A stretch of DNA of 64,000 nt from NCBI RefSeq assembly GCF_014655595.1, contig NZ_BNBL01000015.1, positions 78,077 to 142,076 of the forward strand. The letters run 5' to 3'. Below, piece by piece: positions 19,222 through 27,772 of this stretch (positions within the stretch are counted from its first letter, which is position 1; every line of letters begins with the position of its first letter). Source of the DNA: Streptomyces griseocarneus (lineage in GTDB: Bacteria > Actinomycetota > Actinomycetes > Streptomycetales > Streptomycetaceae). The notes beneath the pieces are model-generated. The model did not search any database. It was given only the letters and a program-made list of their open reading frames with translations, and had not been told where the DNA came from. Position numbers and translations under genes: made by a program.

Positions 19222-19893
19222 TCATCTGACCTCTTGTGTGGCGCTCAGTACTTGGCCCGCTGTGAGCATCGAAGCAGCCCCCGGCACCGATTGGGCAGCG
19301 CAACTTCGCAGGTGGTCAGCATCTCCCCCAGGCGTGACCAATCTTCCGGCACACAGCGGACAACGCTTCTTCTCGTCCGGAACGTACGCCGCAGTCCGTT
19401 CGGCAGCCTGTATCACCGCACGACGATCGATATGCGACAGCTCACTGAGGGCCAGAGCGGCGGCGAGATCACTCGGCACCTGCCCATGAACTTCGGCTAG
19501 CCCGATCACGCCGGACACCGGCACCAACGACAGACCGCAGCCCTCCTCATGCAGCACGAACGCCAGATCGGTCTGCCGCCTTCGCCCTGCCGACACGCAA
19601 TCGAGGCGGAGAGCGGCCCCACATTGCAGGCAGCCAGCGAGACTTCTCCGCACTCGGGCAGCGCGTAGCCGCGCGGGCTGCAATCTACGGGCGTAGTGCA
19701 GGGCGCAGTCCAGTACATGCCCGGCATTGTTGTAGAGCAGCACCAGGGATAGACCGGAAGCTAGGCACCGTCGATCATGCTTACTGCCTCTGTCAACCAG
19801 ACGGCGATCGCACAAGGGGCACCGAGTCTCAGGGTTTACATAGCCCGCATTGAGCTCGACATGGTCGGGGTCGGGGCCCACGTTGAAGCTCAA
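19222..19893 (-). CDS. Zinc-ribbon protein, passenger of the inner transposon
   Basis: A 223-aa protein with three Cys/His clusters that look like zinc-binding ribbons: RCPLCDRRLVDRGSKHDRRC near the N-terminus, CLQCGAALRLDC in the middle, and RCPLCAGRLV with DADHLRSC near the C-terminus. The start is TTG (19893) behind GAGGAGG; this TTG overlaps the stop of the upstream membrane-protein gene (TTGA), so translation is coupled. Between the clusters lie helical Ala/Leu-rich segments. I do not recognise a named family. The pair may be a sensor or a toxin/defence-type module carried by the transposon, but no function is shown. Confidence 0.65.
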   Translation of the reverse strand: MSFNVGPDPDHVELNAGYVNPETRCPLCDRRLVDRGSKHDRRCLASGLSLVLLYNNAGHVLDCALHYARRLQPARLRAARVRRSLAGCLQCGAALRLDCVSAGRRRQTDLAFVLHEEGCGLSLVPVSGVIGLAEVHGQVPSDLAAALALSELSHIDRRAVIQAAERTAAYVPDEKKRCPLCAGRLVTPGGDADHLRSCAAQSVPGAASMLTAGQVLSATQEVR

Positions 19894-20528
19894 GGATCCT
19901 CCTCGCGCAGGTGACGTGTGTGGCGGCGATTCCATAAGAGGCGCGTGAGCGAGACAGACTCCCATCCGGTGCCCAACGCGGTAGCCGCGACGGCGAGCCA
20001 CCGGACCCCTGCATGTGTCAGGGAGGCACCTTCTGGAGGAGCAAGAAGTCCGAGCATGCCGCATCCGAGGAGGATGATGCCTACGTTGTAGGCGGTAGCA
20101 GCACGGTGCATCCATCGGACCCATCGCCTGAAGTCTTCCCGCTGTTCCTCCTGTAGCAGTCCTTCGTCCGGTGCCGGTTCGTCTCCCCACCAGTCACGGA
20201 GCTCGGCCGGACTGTAGATGTAGCCACGGCCGCGAAAAGCCAGTTGGATGCTGGTAATCAGGGAAATTGCGGCGAGGGTCAGGCATAGCATCGCCGGACC
20301 GGGCCAGCGAAACTGTGAGCCGTCCGCCCCCAATACACCCGTGGTAGCGACGGCGGCACCAGCCAAAAGCGGTGCCGCCACAAAGTGGGCTTGATCAGCG
20401 GCATGGGGATCGCCGATCGGTAGCGGTCGGCTCCAGCCACTATGTCTTGGCGACAGGGCCCCTCCTACGATGAGCACGTCCTGAGCCAGTGTCCTGAAGA
20501 TGAGCAATCCCGGGTAGAGCGCAGGCAC
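19890..20528 (-). CDS. Multi-pass membrane protein, passenger of the inner transposon
   Basis: A 212-aa protein with about four or five hydrophobic segments: LLIFRTLAQDVLIVGGAL, AAPLLAGAAVATTGVLGA, AMLCLTLAAISLITSIQLAF, NVGIILLGCGMLGLL, and a weaker one near the C-terminus. A soluble acidic loop with a Trp-rich RDWWGDEPAPDEG sits in the middle. The GTG start at 20528 overlaps the end of the recombinase gene by 64 bp; a later start is possible. Its stop overlaps the start of the zinc-ribbon gene. Family not recognised. The two genes are clearly a unit. Confidence 0.65.
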   Translation of the reverse strand: MPALYPGLLIFRTLAQDVLIVGGALSPRHSGWSRPLPIGDPHAADQAHFVAAPLLAGAAVATTGVLGADGSQFRWPGPAMLCLTLAAISLITSIQLAFRGRGYIYSPAELRDWWGDEPAPDEGLLQEEQREDFRRWVRWMHRAATAYNVGIILLGCGMLGLLAPPEGASLTHAGVRWLAVAATALGTGWESVSLTRLLWNRRHTRHLREEDP

Positions 20529-21532
20529 AGCGGAACCCTGCTGGGCATGGCGGCATTGCTTACCTGTGGTTGGTGTGAGGGGCGAGCAGGCTGGTGAGCT
20601 CGGCGAGCTTCCGGTGACGGCTTGAAGTACCGGCGGACGTTCTCTGGCTTCTTGTGCCGGGACTTCGCCATCAGCATCAGCAGGGACGCTCCCTGCTCGC
20701 CGAGGTGGGTCAGGGAGGAGTGGCGGTACTCGTGCAGGTCCCAGCCACTACCCGGCCCGCATACGGCGGTGTGCTCGTCCAGCAGCGCCCGGGCCTGCCC
20801 GTACGACAGCCGGGCGAACCCGGTGTCGGGGCACACGTCGCGCGGGCTGACGACCTTGCCGGGGCCGGGCTTGCGGTGAGTGACGAACACCTGACCACGG
20901 GTACGGCCCTTCAGTAACCGGGGCAGGAGCCGGGCGGTGCCTGCGTCCCAGTACACGGTCTCCAGCACGTAGTCCTCGCGGGCCTGGCCGCGACGCCGGG
21001 CCTTGGTCCGGGCTCCCTTCGCCTTGACCGGGCAACGGCGCCCGGCGAAGTCCAGGTCCTCGATGTTCACGCCGAGGATCTCCTCCGCCCGCCCGGAGGT
21101 CTCGTAGAGCATCCGCCACAGGGTCTTCTCCCGCAGCTGGACCTCGCGCCGGGCGATCAGCCGGTCAACGGCCATCTTCGAGCGGGCTGGGGTCTCGGAG
21201 TCCGGCACCGCCAGCCGCTTCGCCCAGGCCGGGACCGTCGGGCCCTCGTACCCGCGCTCGGAGCACCAGCCCGTCCAGGACAGCACGGCGCCGCGGCGGG
21301 CGTTCCAGGTGTTCACTGCAGAGCGGCCCCACAGCAGCTCCAGCGTCTCCCCGATCTCCGCGTCCTCCACCGAGGCGAGCGGCCGGCTCTCGCCGAGGCG
21401 CTCGGCGGTCTTCCCGACGGCGATGCCGTAGTTCCGGGCGGTGTTCGGGTTTCCGAGCGAGTCGAGGAACAGGTCGGCCGCCATCCGGACGGTCACCGCC
21501 TTCCCGGTCGGCAGCTGGACGAGCGTGGGCAC
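20465..21532 (-). CDS. tnpI: Tyrosine recombinase of TnpI type (inner transposon resolvase)
   Basis: A 355-aa tyrosine recombinase. An N-terminal SAM-like DNA-binding domain (AADLFLDSLGNPNTARNYGIAVG) precedes the catalytic domain, with Arg in the YETSGRAEEIL context, the HEYRHS box (H-x-x-R-H), SRHKKPENVRRYF and the nucleophile Tyr just after VRR. The GTG start (21532) has AAGGGGA upstream and lies next to an array of inverted and direct repeats (21546-21638). That is the TnpI/IRS arrangement of Tn4430-type transposons, where the enzyme resolves cointegrates. The C-terminal tail past SPEARRA runs into the next gene and may be extended relative to relatives. Confidence 0.85.
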   Translation of the reverse strand: MPTLVQLPTGKAVTVRMAADLFLDSLGNPNTARNYGIAVGKTAERLGESRPLASVEDAEIGETLELLWGRSAVNTWNARRGAVLSWTGWCSERGYEGPTVPAWAKRLAVPDSETPARSKMAVDRLIARREVQLREKTLWRMLYETSGRAEEILGVNIEDLDFAGRRCPVKAKGARTKARRRGQAREDYVLETVYWDAGTARLLPRLLKGRTRGQVFVTHRKPGPGKVVSPRDVCPDTGFARLSYGQARALLDEHTAVCGPGSGWDLHEYRHSSLTHLGEQGASLLMLMAKSRHKKPENVRRYFKPSPEARRAHQPARPSHQPQVSNAAMPSRVPLCLRSTRDCSSSGHWLRTCSS

Positions 21533-21545
21533 CGTTTTCCCCTTG

Positions 21546-21638
21546 CCACAGATAACAGGGCTGCTTCGTGCAGCCCTCGGAGAACGTCACCGCAGGTGAC
21601 GAATCAAGCTACCGCAGATATTGGGGTGTTATCTGTGG
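21546..21638. other. Probable TnpI resolution site (IRS) of the inner transposon
   Basis: CCGCAGATA (21612-21620) and TATCTGTGG (21630-21638) form an imperfect inverted core with a 9-base centre. A further copy CCACAGATAACA lies at 21546-21557, exactly complementary to TGTTATCTGTGG at 21627-21638. A hairpin (GGGCTGC / GCAGCCC) and a GTCACC/GGTGAC palindrome lie between. This is the core-plus-accessory arrangement expected for a tyrosine-recombinase resolution site beside tnpI. Confidence 0.6.
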
Positions 21639-21700
21639 GACAACTTCAGGCCGCCCCCGCCGTTGGCGACCTACCGGCCACCCGCCAGGGCCGATGAGGG

Positions 21701-21743
21701 CTTAGCGCACGATCTGACACCGATGTTCCTCAGACCCCAGGTA
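21701..21743. repeat. Right end of inner transposon: 38-bp repeat and AGGTA duplication
   Basis: The right terminal repeat occupies 21701-21738 (CTTAGCGCACG to CAGACCCC on the plus strand), followed by the AGGTA target duplication. It pairs with 15972-16009 at 36 of 38 positions. Confidence 0.92.
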
Positions 21744-21857
21744 CCGCTCGACCGCCGCGGTGTACGACGACGGCGGGGCGGACAGGGGCACCACCCGGGC
21801 GCGCGGCACACGCAACGCACCCCCGGCCCCGAGTTCGGTCACTGGTTCGATCGTCAC
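21739..21857 (-). pseudogene. tnpI: TnpI-type tyrosine recombinase, N-terminal part (outer element)
   Basis: The start of the outer element's recombinase: GTG at 21857 with a GGAGGGG purine run upstream, reading MTIEPVTELGAGG, then PLSAPPSSYTAAVERYL, where it is cut by the inner transposon. The rest lies at 15293-15971. The start faces an array of direct and inverted repeats that looks like its resolution site. Confidence 0.8.
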
Positions 21858-21875
21858 GCCTGCCCCCGCCCCTCC

Positions 21876-21992
21876 GGCTCTGCCGCAGTAAATGCGTACA
21901 CCTCACCCCGGCGGCCGGAAGCCCCGGCCGCAGGTCGCGGTGATCACGGTAGGGGCTCTGCCGCAGTAAATCCGGCATTTACCGCGTCAGAG
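21876..21992. other. Probable TnpI resolution site (IRS) of the outer transposon
   Basis: GGCTCTGCCGCAGTAAAT occurs twice in direct orientation (21876-21893 and 21954-21971). An inverted, two-mismatch copy (complement CTCTGACGCGGTAAAT, 21977-21992) faces the second across 5 bases, giving a GTAAAT-N5-ATTTAC core. A paired core with an accessory direct repeat next to the recombinase start fits a TnpI resolution site. It also lies in the leader of the passenger operon. Confidence 0.6.
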
Positions 21993-22085
21993 GGTCACCG
22001 GAACGAGGGGTTTGAAGATAAACCGCTTACCACCATGCCGTTCGGGTGAGACCTTGGCCAACCAGTACACACGGGTGGGGGCGTG

Positions 22086-25000
22086 ATGGCTGAGGTCGCA
22101 CCGGCAGAGCAGATACCGCTTTTTGACTTCATGGTGATTCGATCACCTGACGAACTCTCCGGTCGTCAACTGCGAAGGCACTACGTCCACGACCGGGGCT
22201 TGGCGGCTCCGCCCACGATGTCGACACACGGTCCTGCGGTGCGCGGGCTCGTCGCCGTCTCGAAGGTTACCGAGATCATTTTTGACAAGGTCATGGTCTG
22301 GGACGGCGAGCCGGCAGACTCCGCCGCCCTTCCACACCTGAGGGCCACCCTCCTCGCAGCTGGCGAACCCCTTGGCATAGTCCGCCGGCGGGGTCGCGCC
22401 AGCCAGGCGGGTCCGAGCCTGCCGACACCAGCGCTCGGAGAACTCGAGGCAGGTGCCTACCTCACTGGCGACGACGGTGACTACTACCTGCTGCCTGAGC
22501 GTCTGGACCGGCTGCAACCAGCATGGCTCTTCGCACGGCTAACAGAAGCCGCTCACGTCATCGAAGCCCACTCTCGTGCCACGGATGAGAAGCGGTTCGA
22601 CTCATCCCAGCTCAGGAAAGAACTTGCCAACGCGCTGGGGCGCACGGTGGAGAAGTTCGTATTCGGAACAGACAGCCTGCAAGAACATTGGGGGCGCGCC
22701 CACCGGATCCTCTTCGACACCCTGTATCTGCTGTACGTCATGCGGCGCTGGACCATGGTCAACCTGGAACCGGTGACGGCAGCCTTGCGCACCCTCCACG
22801 CGATCGAAGCCCTGGCTGCCGATGCCGTGGTCGCGCTGGCATCTTCTCCGGGCAAGGGGAAGCCTCCGCCCGAGCTGACGGCCGAGCAGGAGCAAATGCT
22901 GCAGGCTCTGGTGACTTCCTGGCCCGAATTGACCAAGTGGCAACGCAAGGGCCAGCCTCCGAACTTCCCGCTCATCAGTGCTGTGGGTGATCTTCAAGAG
23001 CATCTTCTCGCTGTCCCGGTAATCCATCGGCTGTTCGCACAGCTCTTCTGGTACTGCAGGCCACCGTTCAACGACATCAAACCGATTGGTATCGGCGATC
23101 TCAAAGTCGTACGGCAATGGCTCACCGCGTATCGACCTGGCGAGATCTCGCACATCCACAACATCATGGAGGGTGAAAGCCGGGGGCGTGACCACCGGCG
23201 CCTGGAGAAGACCGAGGAGACGTTCAGCTTCACAACCTCACGCACTGAGGACACGTCAAAAGACACGCAGTCGACTGAACGCTTCGAGGTCAAGGCAGAG
23301 GCCGAGCACGTCCTGCGTGACTCACTGAGCGTCAACGCCTCTGCGAATGTCACAGCCAGCACGACAACCCCCGTCCATGTGACCGCCAGCGCGGGCTTCG
23401 GCGTCGCCTACAGCCGCGCCTCCGAAGATCACGAGAAGGCCGCCCAGAACTTCGCCCGCGATGTCGTAGAGAAGGCGGTTAGCCGCGTGGAGGCACGAGC
23501 CGCCTCCGTCCGCTCCACAACCAAGATCTTCGAGACCGAAGAGAAGAACAGCCAGATCTTCGATAACAAGAAAGGCGAAGGGCACGTATCTGGCATCTAC
23601 CGCTGGGTCGACAAGGAGTACACCGCCCAGGTCTTCAGTTACGGCAGGCGAATGATGTTCGAGTTCGTTGTGCCCGAGCCTGCGGCATTCTGGGTGACAG
23701 CTCGACTGCGTTCATACGAGTCCGAACTGGCCGTACCCCAACCCCCGGATCCGCCCAAGCCGGACGAAGTAAATCTGAAACTCACCCCGGACCAGATCAC
23801 GGAAGCAGTCTTCAAGGAACTTCAGAAGAAATACGATCTTTCCGGATTTACCTACCCCACCTCCAAGCGGAAGGTCGTGTTTCAGTCCCCCGGATCACAG
23901 GGCACGTACTTCAGGGAATCCTCGGTAAAGAGTGCGGGCAACTTCCATGGGAAGATCTATGAGTGCGAGACGGAAGGGGTGGCCGGATACGAAATCGATG
24001 ATTTGCGGATCGACGGGAGGATCGACTATACCGAAGGGAAGAAGAGTCAGTTCTTCCGCCTAATCATCAACGGCATGAAATGCTACACGTACGATACGGG
24101 GGATGCGCCGTTGACGTCTTTCGACTTCCCCGATTTCTACCAAGATGGAACATCAGCGCCAAAGCCGGATCCAGGCCCGCTTGTGCTCGACCGAGACGGC
24201 TTGACGATCGCTTTCTCGTTCCGGTGGGCTGAGAGTTACGCCTTGAGTATCAGTGCCACACTGAAGCGCACCGAATCAGCAGTGAGCGACTGGCAGCGCA
24301 GGGTCTTCGATACGATCCTTGCAGTCGAGCGGAGGCGCGTGGATGCGATCAACGCCGAGCGCAAACTGGCGTATGACGCGCGACTCGCGGAGTATCGAAA
24401 CCGCCTGGCCCAGTTGGACGCCGTTACCGTGGCAGAAGCACTCAGAGGCGGCTCCGAGGCAGCCAACCGGGCTGTCATCAGCGAAGAGCTTAAGAAGCAC
24501 TGTCTCACCATGATCACGAAGGAGTTCGACCAGCAAGGGTCTGACGATGTGCTGTCCAGGAATTCGGCGATGGGTTCACGGAAGGTCAAGGCGGATTCAA
24601 CCCGCTTCACGATCACCGAGGACAATCCTGAAGTTCCGCGCACCACGGCAGAGTTCAAGCCTCTGAATCCTCCCCGTGAAGTCGCCTATCCGGCCATTGA
24701 TCTCGATAAAGCGCGGAAGAAGGGGCTCATCGTCCAATTCCTGGAGCAAGCCTTCGAATGGGAGAAGATCAGCTACATCTTCTACCCTTACTTCTGGGCT
24801 GCTGAGCCACGCTGGATCGATCTGATGAACCGCGCAGATGATGCCGATCCGACCTTCACCGCGTTTCTGCGCGCGGGCATGGCACGTGTTCTCGTTTCGG
24901 TGACTCCCAAGTACGACTGTGCCGTGCAGCACTACCTGGACACAAGGGAGCCCTGGTCCGGTGGTGACTTCTCACCCGTCATCGGAAGTCAGCTGTTCAT

Positions 25001-25157
25001 TCCGCTCTACGAGGAGATCCGCCAGCAACAGGACGACCGCCGAGGCGGAAAGCCCGTCAGCAAACCATGGACCTTCACTGTGCCCACGTCCCTGGTGTAC
25101 CTGCACGGCAGCGATACTCCGCTGCCCGACCTGAAGGCCGAGCGGGAGAATTCATGA
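22086..25157 (+). CDS. Large passenger protein A of the outer transposon (unrecognised)
   Basis: A 1023-aa protein opening a three-gene operon; the ATG at 22086 follows a G-rich site, and a GTG one codon earlier is equally possible. No signal peptide or transmembrane helix is evident. Residues about 1-340 are mixed alpha/beta. A motif YRPGEISHIHNIMEGE (near 348) leads into a Thr/Glu/Ser-rich, beta- or coiled-looking repeat region (about 365-510), which ends at GHVSGIYRWVDKEYTAQVF and MMFEFVVPEPAAFW (about 522). A clear coiled coil with RRRVDAINAERKLAYDARL lies near 745-780, and an aromatic block (FYPYFWAAEPRWIDLMN) follows near 900. Base composition is visibly less GC-rich than the flanks. 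No catalytic motif recognised; a structural or scaffold role is my guess. Confidence 0.7.
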   Translation: MAEVAPAEQIPLFDFMVIRSPDELSGRQLRRHYVHDRGLAAPPTMSTHGPAVRGLVAVSKVTEIIFDKVMVWDGEPADSAALPHLRATLLAAGEPLGIVRRRGRASQAGPSLPTPALGELEAGAYLTGDDGDYYLLPERLDRLQPAWLFARLTEAAHVIEAHSRATDEKRFDSSQLRKELANALGRTVEKFVFGTDSLQEHWGRAHRILFDTLYLLYVMRRWTMVNLEPVTAALRTLHAIEALAADAVVALASSPGKGKPPPELTAEQEQMLQALVTSWPELTKWQRKGQPPNFPLISAVGDLQEHLLAVPVIHRLFAQLFWYCRPPFNDIKPIGIGDLKVVRQWLTAYRPGEISHIHNIMEGESRGRDHRRLEKTEETFSFTTSRTEDTSKDTQSTERFEVKAEAEHVLRDSLSVNASANVTASTTTPVHVTASAGFGVAYSRASEDHEKAAQNFARDVVEKAVSRVEARAASVRSTTKIFETEEKNSQIFDNKKGEGHVSGIYRWVDKEYTAQVFSYGRRMMFEFVVPEPAAFWVTARLRSYESELAVPQPPDPPKPDEVNLKLTPDQITEAVFKELQKKYDLSGFTYPTSKRKVVFQSPGSQGTYFRESSVKSAGNFHGKIYECETEGVAGYEIDDLRIDGRIDYTEGKKSQFFRLIINGMKCYTYDTGDAPLTSFDFPDFYQDGTSAPKPDPGPLVLDRDGLTIAFSFRWAESYALSISATLKRTESAVSDWQRRVFDTILAVERRRVDAINAERKLAYDARLAEYRNRLAQLDAVTVAEALRGGSEAANRAVISEELKKHCLTMITKEFDQQGSDDVLSRNSAMGSRKVKADSTRFTITEDNPEVPRTTAEFKPLNPPREVAYPAIDLDKARKKGLIVQFLEQAFEWEKISYIFYPYFWAAEPRWIDLMNRADDADPTFTAFLRAGMARVLVSVTPKYDCAVQHYLDTREPWSGGDFSPVIGSQLFIPLYEEIRQQQDDRRGGKPVSKPWTFTVPTSLVYLHGSDTPLPDLKAERENS

Positions 25158-26809
25158 CCCGGGTGGTGGTCGAGCTCGACCTCGGCCGGGACGCGCCCGA
25201 CACCGACGGTTGGGCTGTCGCGGACATCCCAAGGGAGACCGAGAGCGGCAACCGGATCGACGAGCTGGCCCAGTGGTGGGCGACGCACGTACTGGACCCC
25301 TTCCTGGCACGCAAGGACATCCTGCGCACCGACTACGTCACGGGGCACACCACGCTGTTCGACGACCGGGTGGATTTTGTGGTCCGGATCGGGCCGGAGA
25401 CACTGGAGGACGTGCTTTCCGCGTACGCCTCCTTCGGCTGGTCCGCGCTGGAACGTCTGGAGAGCGACCTGGCAGAGCTTCCCCGGGCACTCGAGCCGGT
25501 CAGGGATTTCTACCGCAGGACCCGTGACGTGGCCGCCGCGATGGTCGCGGTGGGGCTGATGCGCATCGAGCGGCTCGCTGCAGCCTATGCCGGCAGGGAG
25601 TGGAAGGAATCCTTGCGGCAGATGGAGGGATACCTCAAAGCCGCCTTCAACACAGTCGAGATCAACACGGTGCTCCCGTCCTTCCGGGACAAGAAGCAGG
25701 GGGACCGACTGCTGTCGCTCTGCCACCAATACGCCCTGGCGAGCGATGAAGCCGTACGCCTAGGCAAGAAGGTTGCCAAGCGCAACTGGGTTGTACCGCC
25801 CGCGGAACGGAAGAAAGGCAGCGGGCAGGACCTGTGGTACGAGCTCTACGCCGCACCGCAGAGGGAGCAATTGGAGAAGATGACCGGCTTCTTCACCAAG
25901 ATCCTCCAGGACTTCCCGCCGACCGCACTGATCCTGGACGACCTTCCGGAGAAGATCCACAGCGATCCCAACCACTCGCAGGCACTCTCCCTGCTTGCCA
26001 AGAAGATCTACTTCCGGCTGGCCGGCGTGATCAAAGACCTTGACACCCTCATCGCCTCGCTGTCCGCACCCGCCGGAACTGAGAGACTCACCCGCTTCGA
26101 GCACGGCCCCGTACCCCCGATAGAACTCAAAGAAGGCGGCCTCGAGCAGGAGCTCATCGAGCATCTGACGAACCGGGGGAAAGCGGAACACCGGGTCCTT
26201 GCCAATCCGTACTTGCTGGCAGCGATCGCAGAACAGGTACCAGCCGGCAGCTGGGAGAAATGCGTGCTGCTCCAGTACCGTCGGCGACTGGGCTCAGCCA
26301 TCGAGCTGCAGGAGCAGCGCGACGCGGCCTGGCAGATCTTCTGGAACTGGCTGGGCCGGGTCGTGGCCGCACTTTCCCTGCTCGCACTACTGGCCAGCTT
26401 CCCCTTTGGGGAGGGCGCCGTCGCGCCGGCACTCGGCGTCGTGCTAACGGCCGCCGGGCACACAGCCGCCACCCTCGGCGTGGTCATGCTGGTTGCGCAC
26501 GGCATCATCGGCACCCTCCAGGAGGCGGGCAAGCTGGAGGCTAACGCCCAGGATCTCCTGTTCCGGTTGGGACAGGACGACCCCGAGGCGTTCCGGAAGA
26601 TCGGCGCGCTGCTCGGGGAGAGCCATGTGCTGCGGCGCTCGCTCGGGGAGGGGCTGCTCACCACGGCAGTACGGCTGGGTCTGGCACAGCTAAAGGTTCT
26701 GGCTTTTGCTCTGGAGCTGGACGAGTTCCTCGACGATGTGGGAACGGCGTTCGGACCAGACGCTGAGGAGGCTGCGGTGGCCAAGGAAGGGGAGTCCGAA
26801 GGTGGCTAA
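25154..26809 (+). CDS. Passenger protein B with C-terminal membrane segment
   Basis: A 551-aa protein whose ATG overlaps the previous stop (ATGA), with GCGGGAGA upstream. The first 390 residues are helical and charged, without recognisable catalytic motifs. Residues about 400-455 hold two hydrophobic stretches (VVAALSLLALLASFPFG and APALGVVLTAAGHTAATLGVVMLVAHGIIG), so it is probably membrane-inserted. A helical C-terminus (ALELDEFLDDVG) follows. The segment PIELKEGGLEQELIEHLTN just before the membrane part reads like a conserved linker. No named family was recognised. Coupled translation with proteins A and C suggests a complex that brings A to a membrane. Confidence 0.7.
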   Translation: MTRVVVELDLGRDAPDTDGWAVADIPRETESGNRIDELAQWWATHVLDPFLARKDILRTDYVTGHTTLFDDRVDFVVRIGPETLEDVLSAYASFGWSALERLESDLAELPRALEPVRDFYRRTRDVAAAMVAVGLMRIERLAAAYAGREWKESLRQMEGYLKAAFNTVEINTVLPSFRDKKQGDRLLSLCHQYALASDEAVRLGKKVAKRNWVVPPAERKKGSGQDLWYELYAAPQREQLEKMTGFFTKILQDFPPTALILDDLPEKIHSDPNHSQALSLLAKKIYFRLAGVIKDLDTLIASLSAPAGTERLTRFEHGPVPPIELKEGGLEQELIEHLTNRGKAEHRVLANPYLLAAIAEQVPAGSWEKCVLLQYRRRLGSAIELQEQRDAAWQIFWNWLGRVVAALSLLALLASFPFGEGAVAPALGVVLTAAGHTAATLGVVMLVAHGIIGTLQEAGKLEANAQDLLFRLGQDDPEAFRKIGALLGESHVLRRSLGEGLLTTAVRLGLAQLKVLAFALELDEFLDDVGTAFGPDAEEAAVAKEGESEGG

Positions 26810-27725
26810 ACCTAAGCCGCCACGGCCACCGAAGGCCGCGAAGTCCGCAGCCGCGGCTGCGATCAAGAAGCGTGGTGTCAAGGTCAGATCTGCGGTTCCG
26901 AAAGGAGGCGGCTCCCTCAAGGGTCGAGTGATCGCCCCGACACGACTGCTGGCGAAGGCGTTCACGGCGAGTTTCACCGATGCGATCTCCCGCGAGGCCA
27001 CCGCGCAGTGGGAACTGGGAACGGCGACGGTGGAGGAGTACCGCCGCCTGGTCATCAGGGCCTACCGCCAGATCACGGACAAGCACGTCACGGCAAGCGC
27101 CTGGGTGGGCAAACTCCTGGAGGTCCTCGCGCCCAACCTCCCCGAGGTGAGGCTTGTCATGGACGCCATGGCGGCTGAGCACGTTGACCTGGTCAACCTC
27201 GCCGTCCACGGCCGCCGGGCGGTCTTCGTTAACGGCCGCCTCGACACAGTGAAGGTGACCTCGGAGTTCACCAGCAAGAGGATCATCACCGACACCTGGC
27301 TCAAGGTGCCCGAAAAACAGCCCCGCGGAGCCCAGTACGTCGACCACGCATACCTCTACCGCAACGCCCAAGGGCAGGAACTCCTAGTGACCTTCGAGTT
27401 CAAGTGCAGGGGGCAGGGCAAGAAGCTGCGCGCACAAATGGCGATGCGCGACATTCGGCTCCTTGAGCTGAGCCATGTGCCCGGGGTGATATTGACCTTC
27501 CTCACCCGTGGCAAGCCCGACTCCGTCGCCGTGGACAAGCTGGTCATCGCGCCGGGGGAAGGGGCCAGGCTCGGGCGGATGGGCATCAAGGCCGGCCGGA
27601 ACTACAAGGTGGAGGAGGCGCTGGACGCGTCCGGCGACCCGTACATGCGGCTTACCGTACCGATCAACACGGATGTGCACCGCAGGATCCTCGAGCGGGT
27701 TCTGCGGGACCGCAGCTGGCAGTGA
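26802..27725 (+). CDS. Passenger protein C with PD-(D/E)XK-like nuclease motif
   Basis: A 307-aa protein starting at GTG 26802, eight bases inside gene B, behind AAGGAAGGGGA. The first 45 residues are Lys/Pro/Ala-rich and basic (KPKPPRPPKAAK, IKKRGVKVRS), followed by a helical region. Residues 178-213 carry VDHAYLY, a beta strand ELLVTFEFKCRG and a following AQMAM helix. The spacing D181-x17-E199-F-K201 with Gln212 matches the D...ExK core of the PD-(D/E)XK nuclease superfamily. I infer a nuclease or effector. The motif is short and not proof; a restriction-like effector, a toxin delivered by A/B, or a non-nuclease fold remain possible. Its end converges on tnpA. Confidence 0.65.
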   Translation: MAKPKPPRPPKAAKSAAAAAIKKRGVKVRSAVPKGGGSLKGRVIAPTRLLAKAFTASFTDAISREATAQWELGTATVEEYRRLVIRAYRQITDKHVTASAWVGKLLEVLAPNLPEVRLVMDAMAAEHVDLVNLAVHGRRAVFVNGRLDTVKVTSEFTSKRIITDTWLKVPEKQPRGAQYVDHAYLYRNAQGQELLVTFEFKCRGQGKKLRAQMAMRDIRLLELSHVPGVILTFLTRGKPDSVAVDKLVIAPGEGARLGRMGIKAGRNYKVEEALDASGDPYMRLTVPINTDVHRRILERVLRDRSWQ

Positions 27726-27772
27726 TCCGCGAGAGCCGATACCCGCGTACCGACCCTCGCGGGCTGTCTCTG

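Larger units (their letters stand above)
15972..21738. mobile_element. Nested Tn3-family transposon (inner element, 5,767 bp)
   Basis: 38-bp terminal repeats start with GGGGTCCGAGG on the left (15972-16009) and GGGGTCTGAGG on the right (complement of 21701-21738), both ending CGTGCGCTAAG. There are two mismatches. The 5-bp target duplication AGGTA is present on both sides (15967-15971, 21739-21743). Gene order is tnpA (+), two passenger genes (-), tnpI (-) and an IRS-like site, so it is of the TnpI-using Tn3 type. It landed inside the recombinase gene of the outer transposon. Confidence 0.93.

Noticed and set aside
21876..21992. The 18-bp direct repeats read as a two-spacer CRISPR
   Set aside because: Only two direct copies plus an inverted one, no regular spacing and no cas genes; a recombinase resolution site explains them better.
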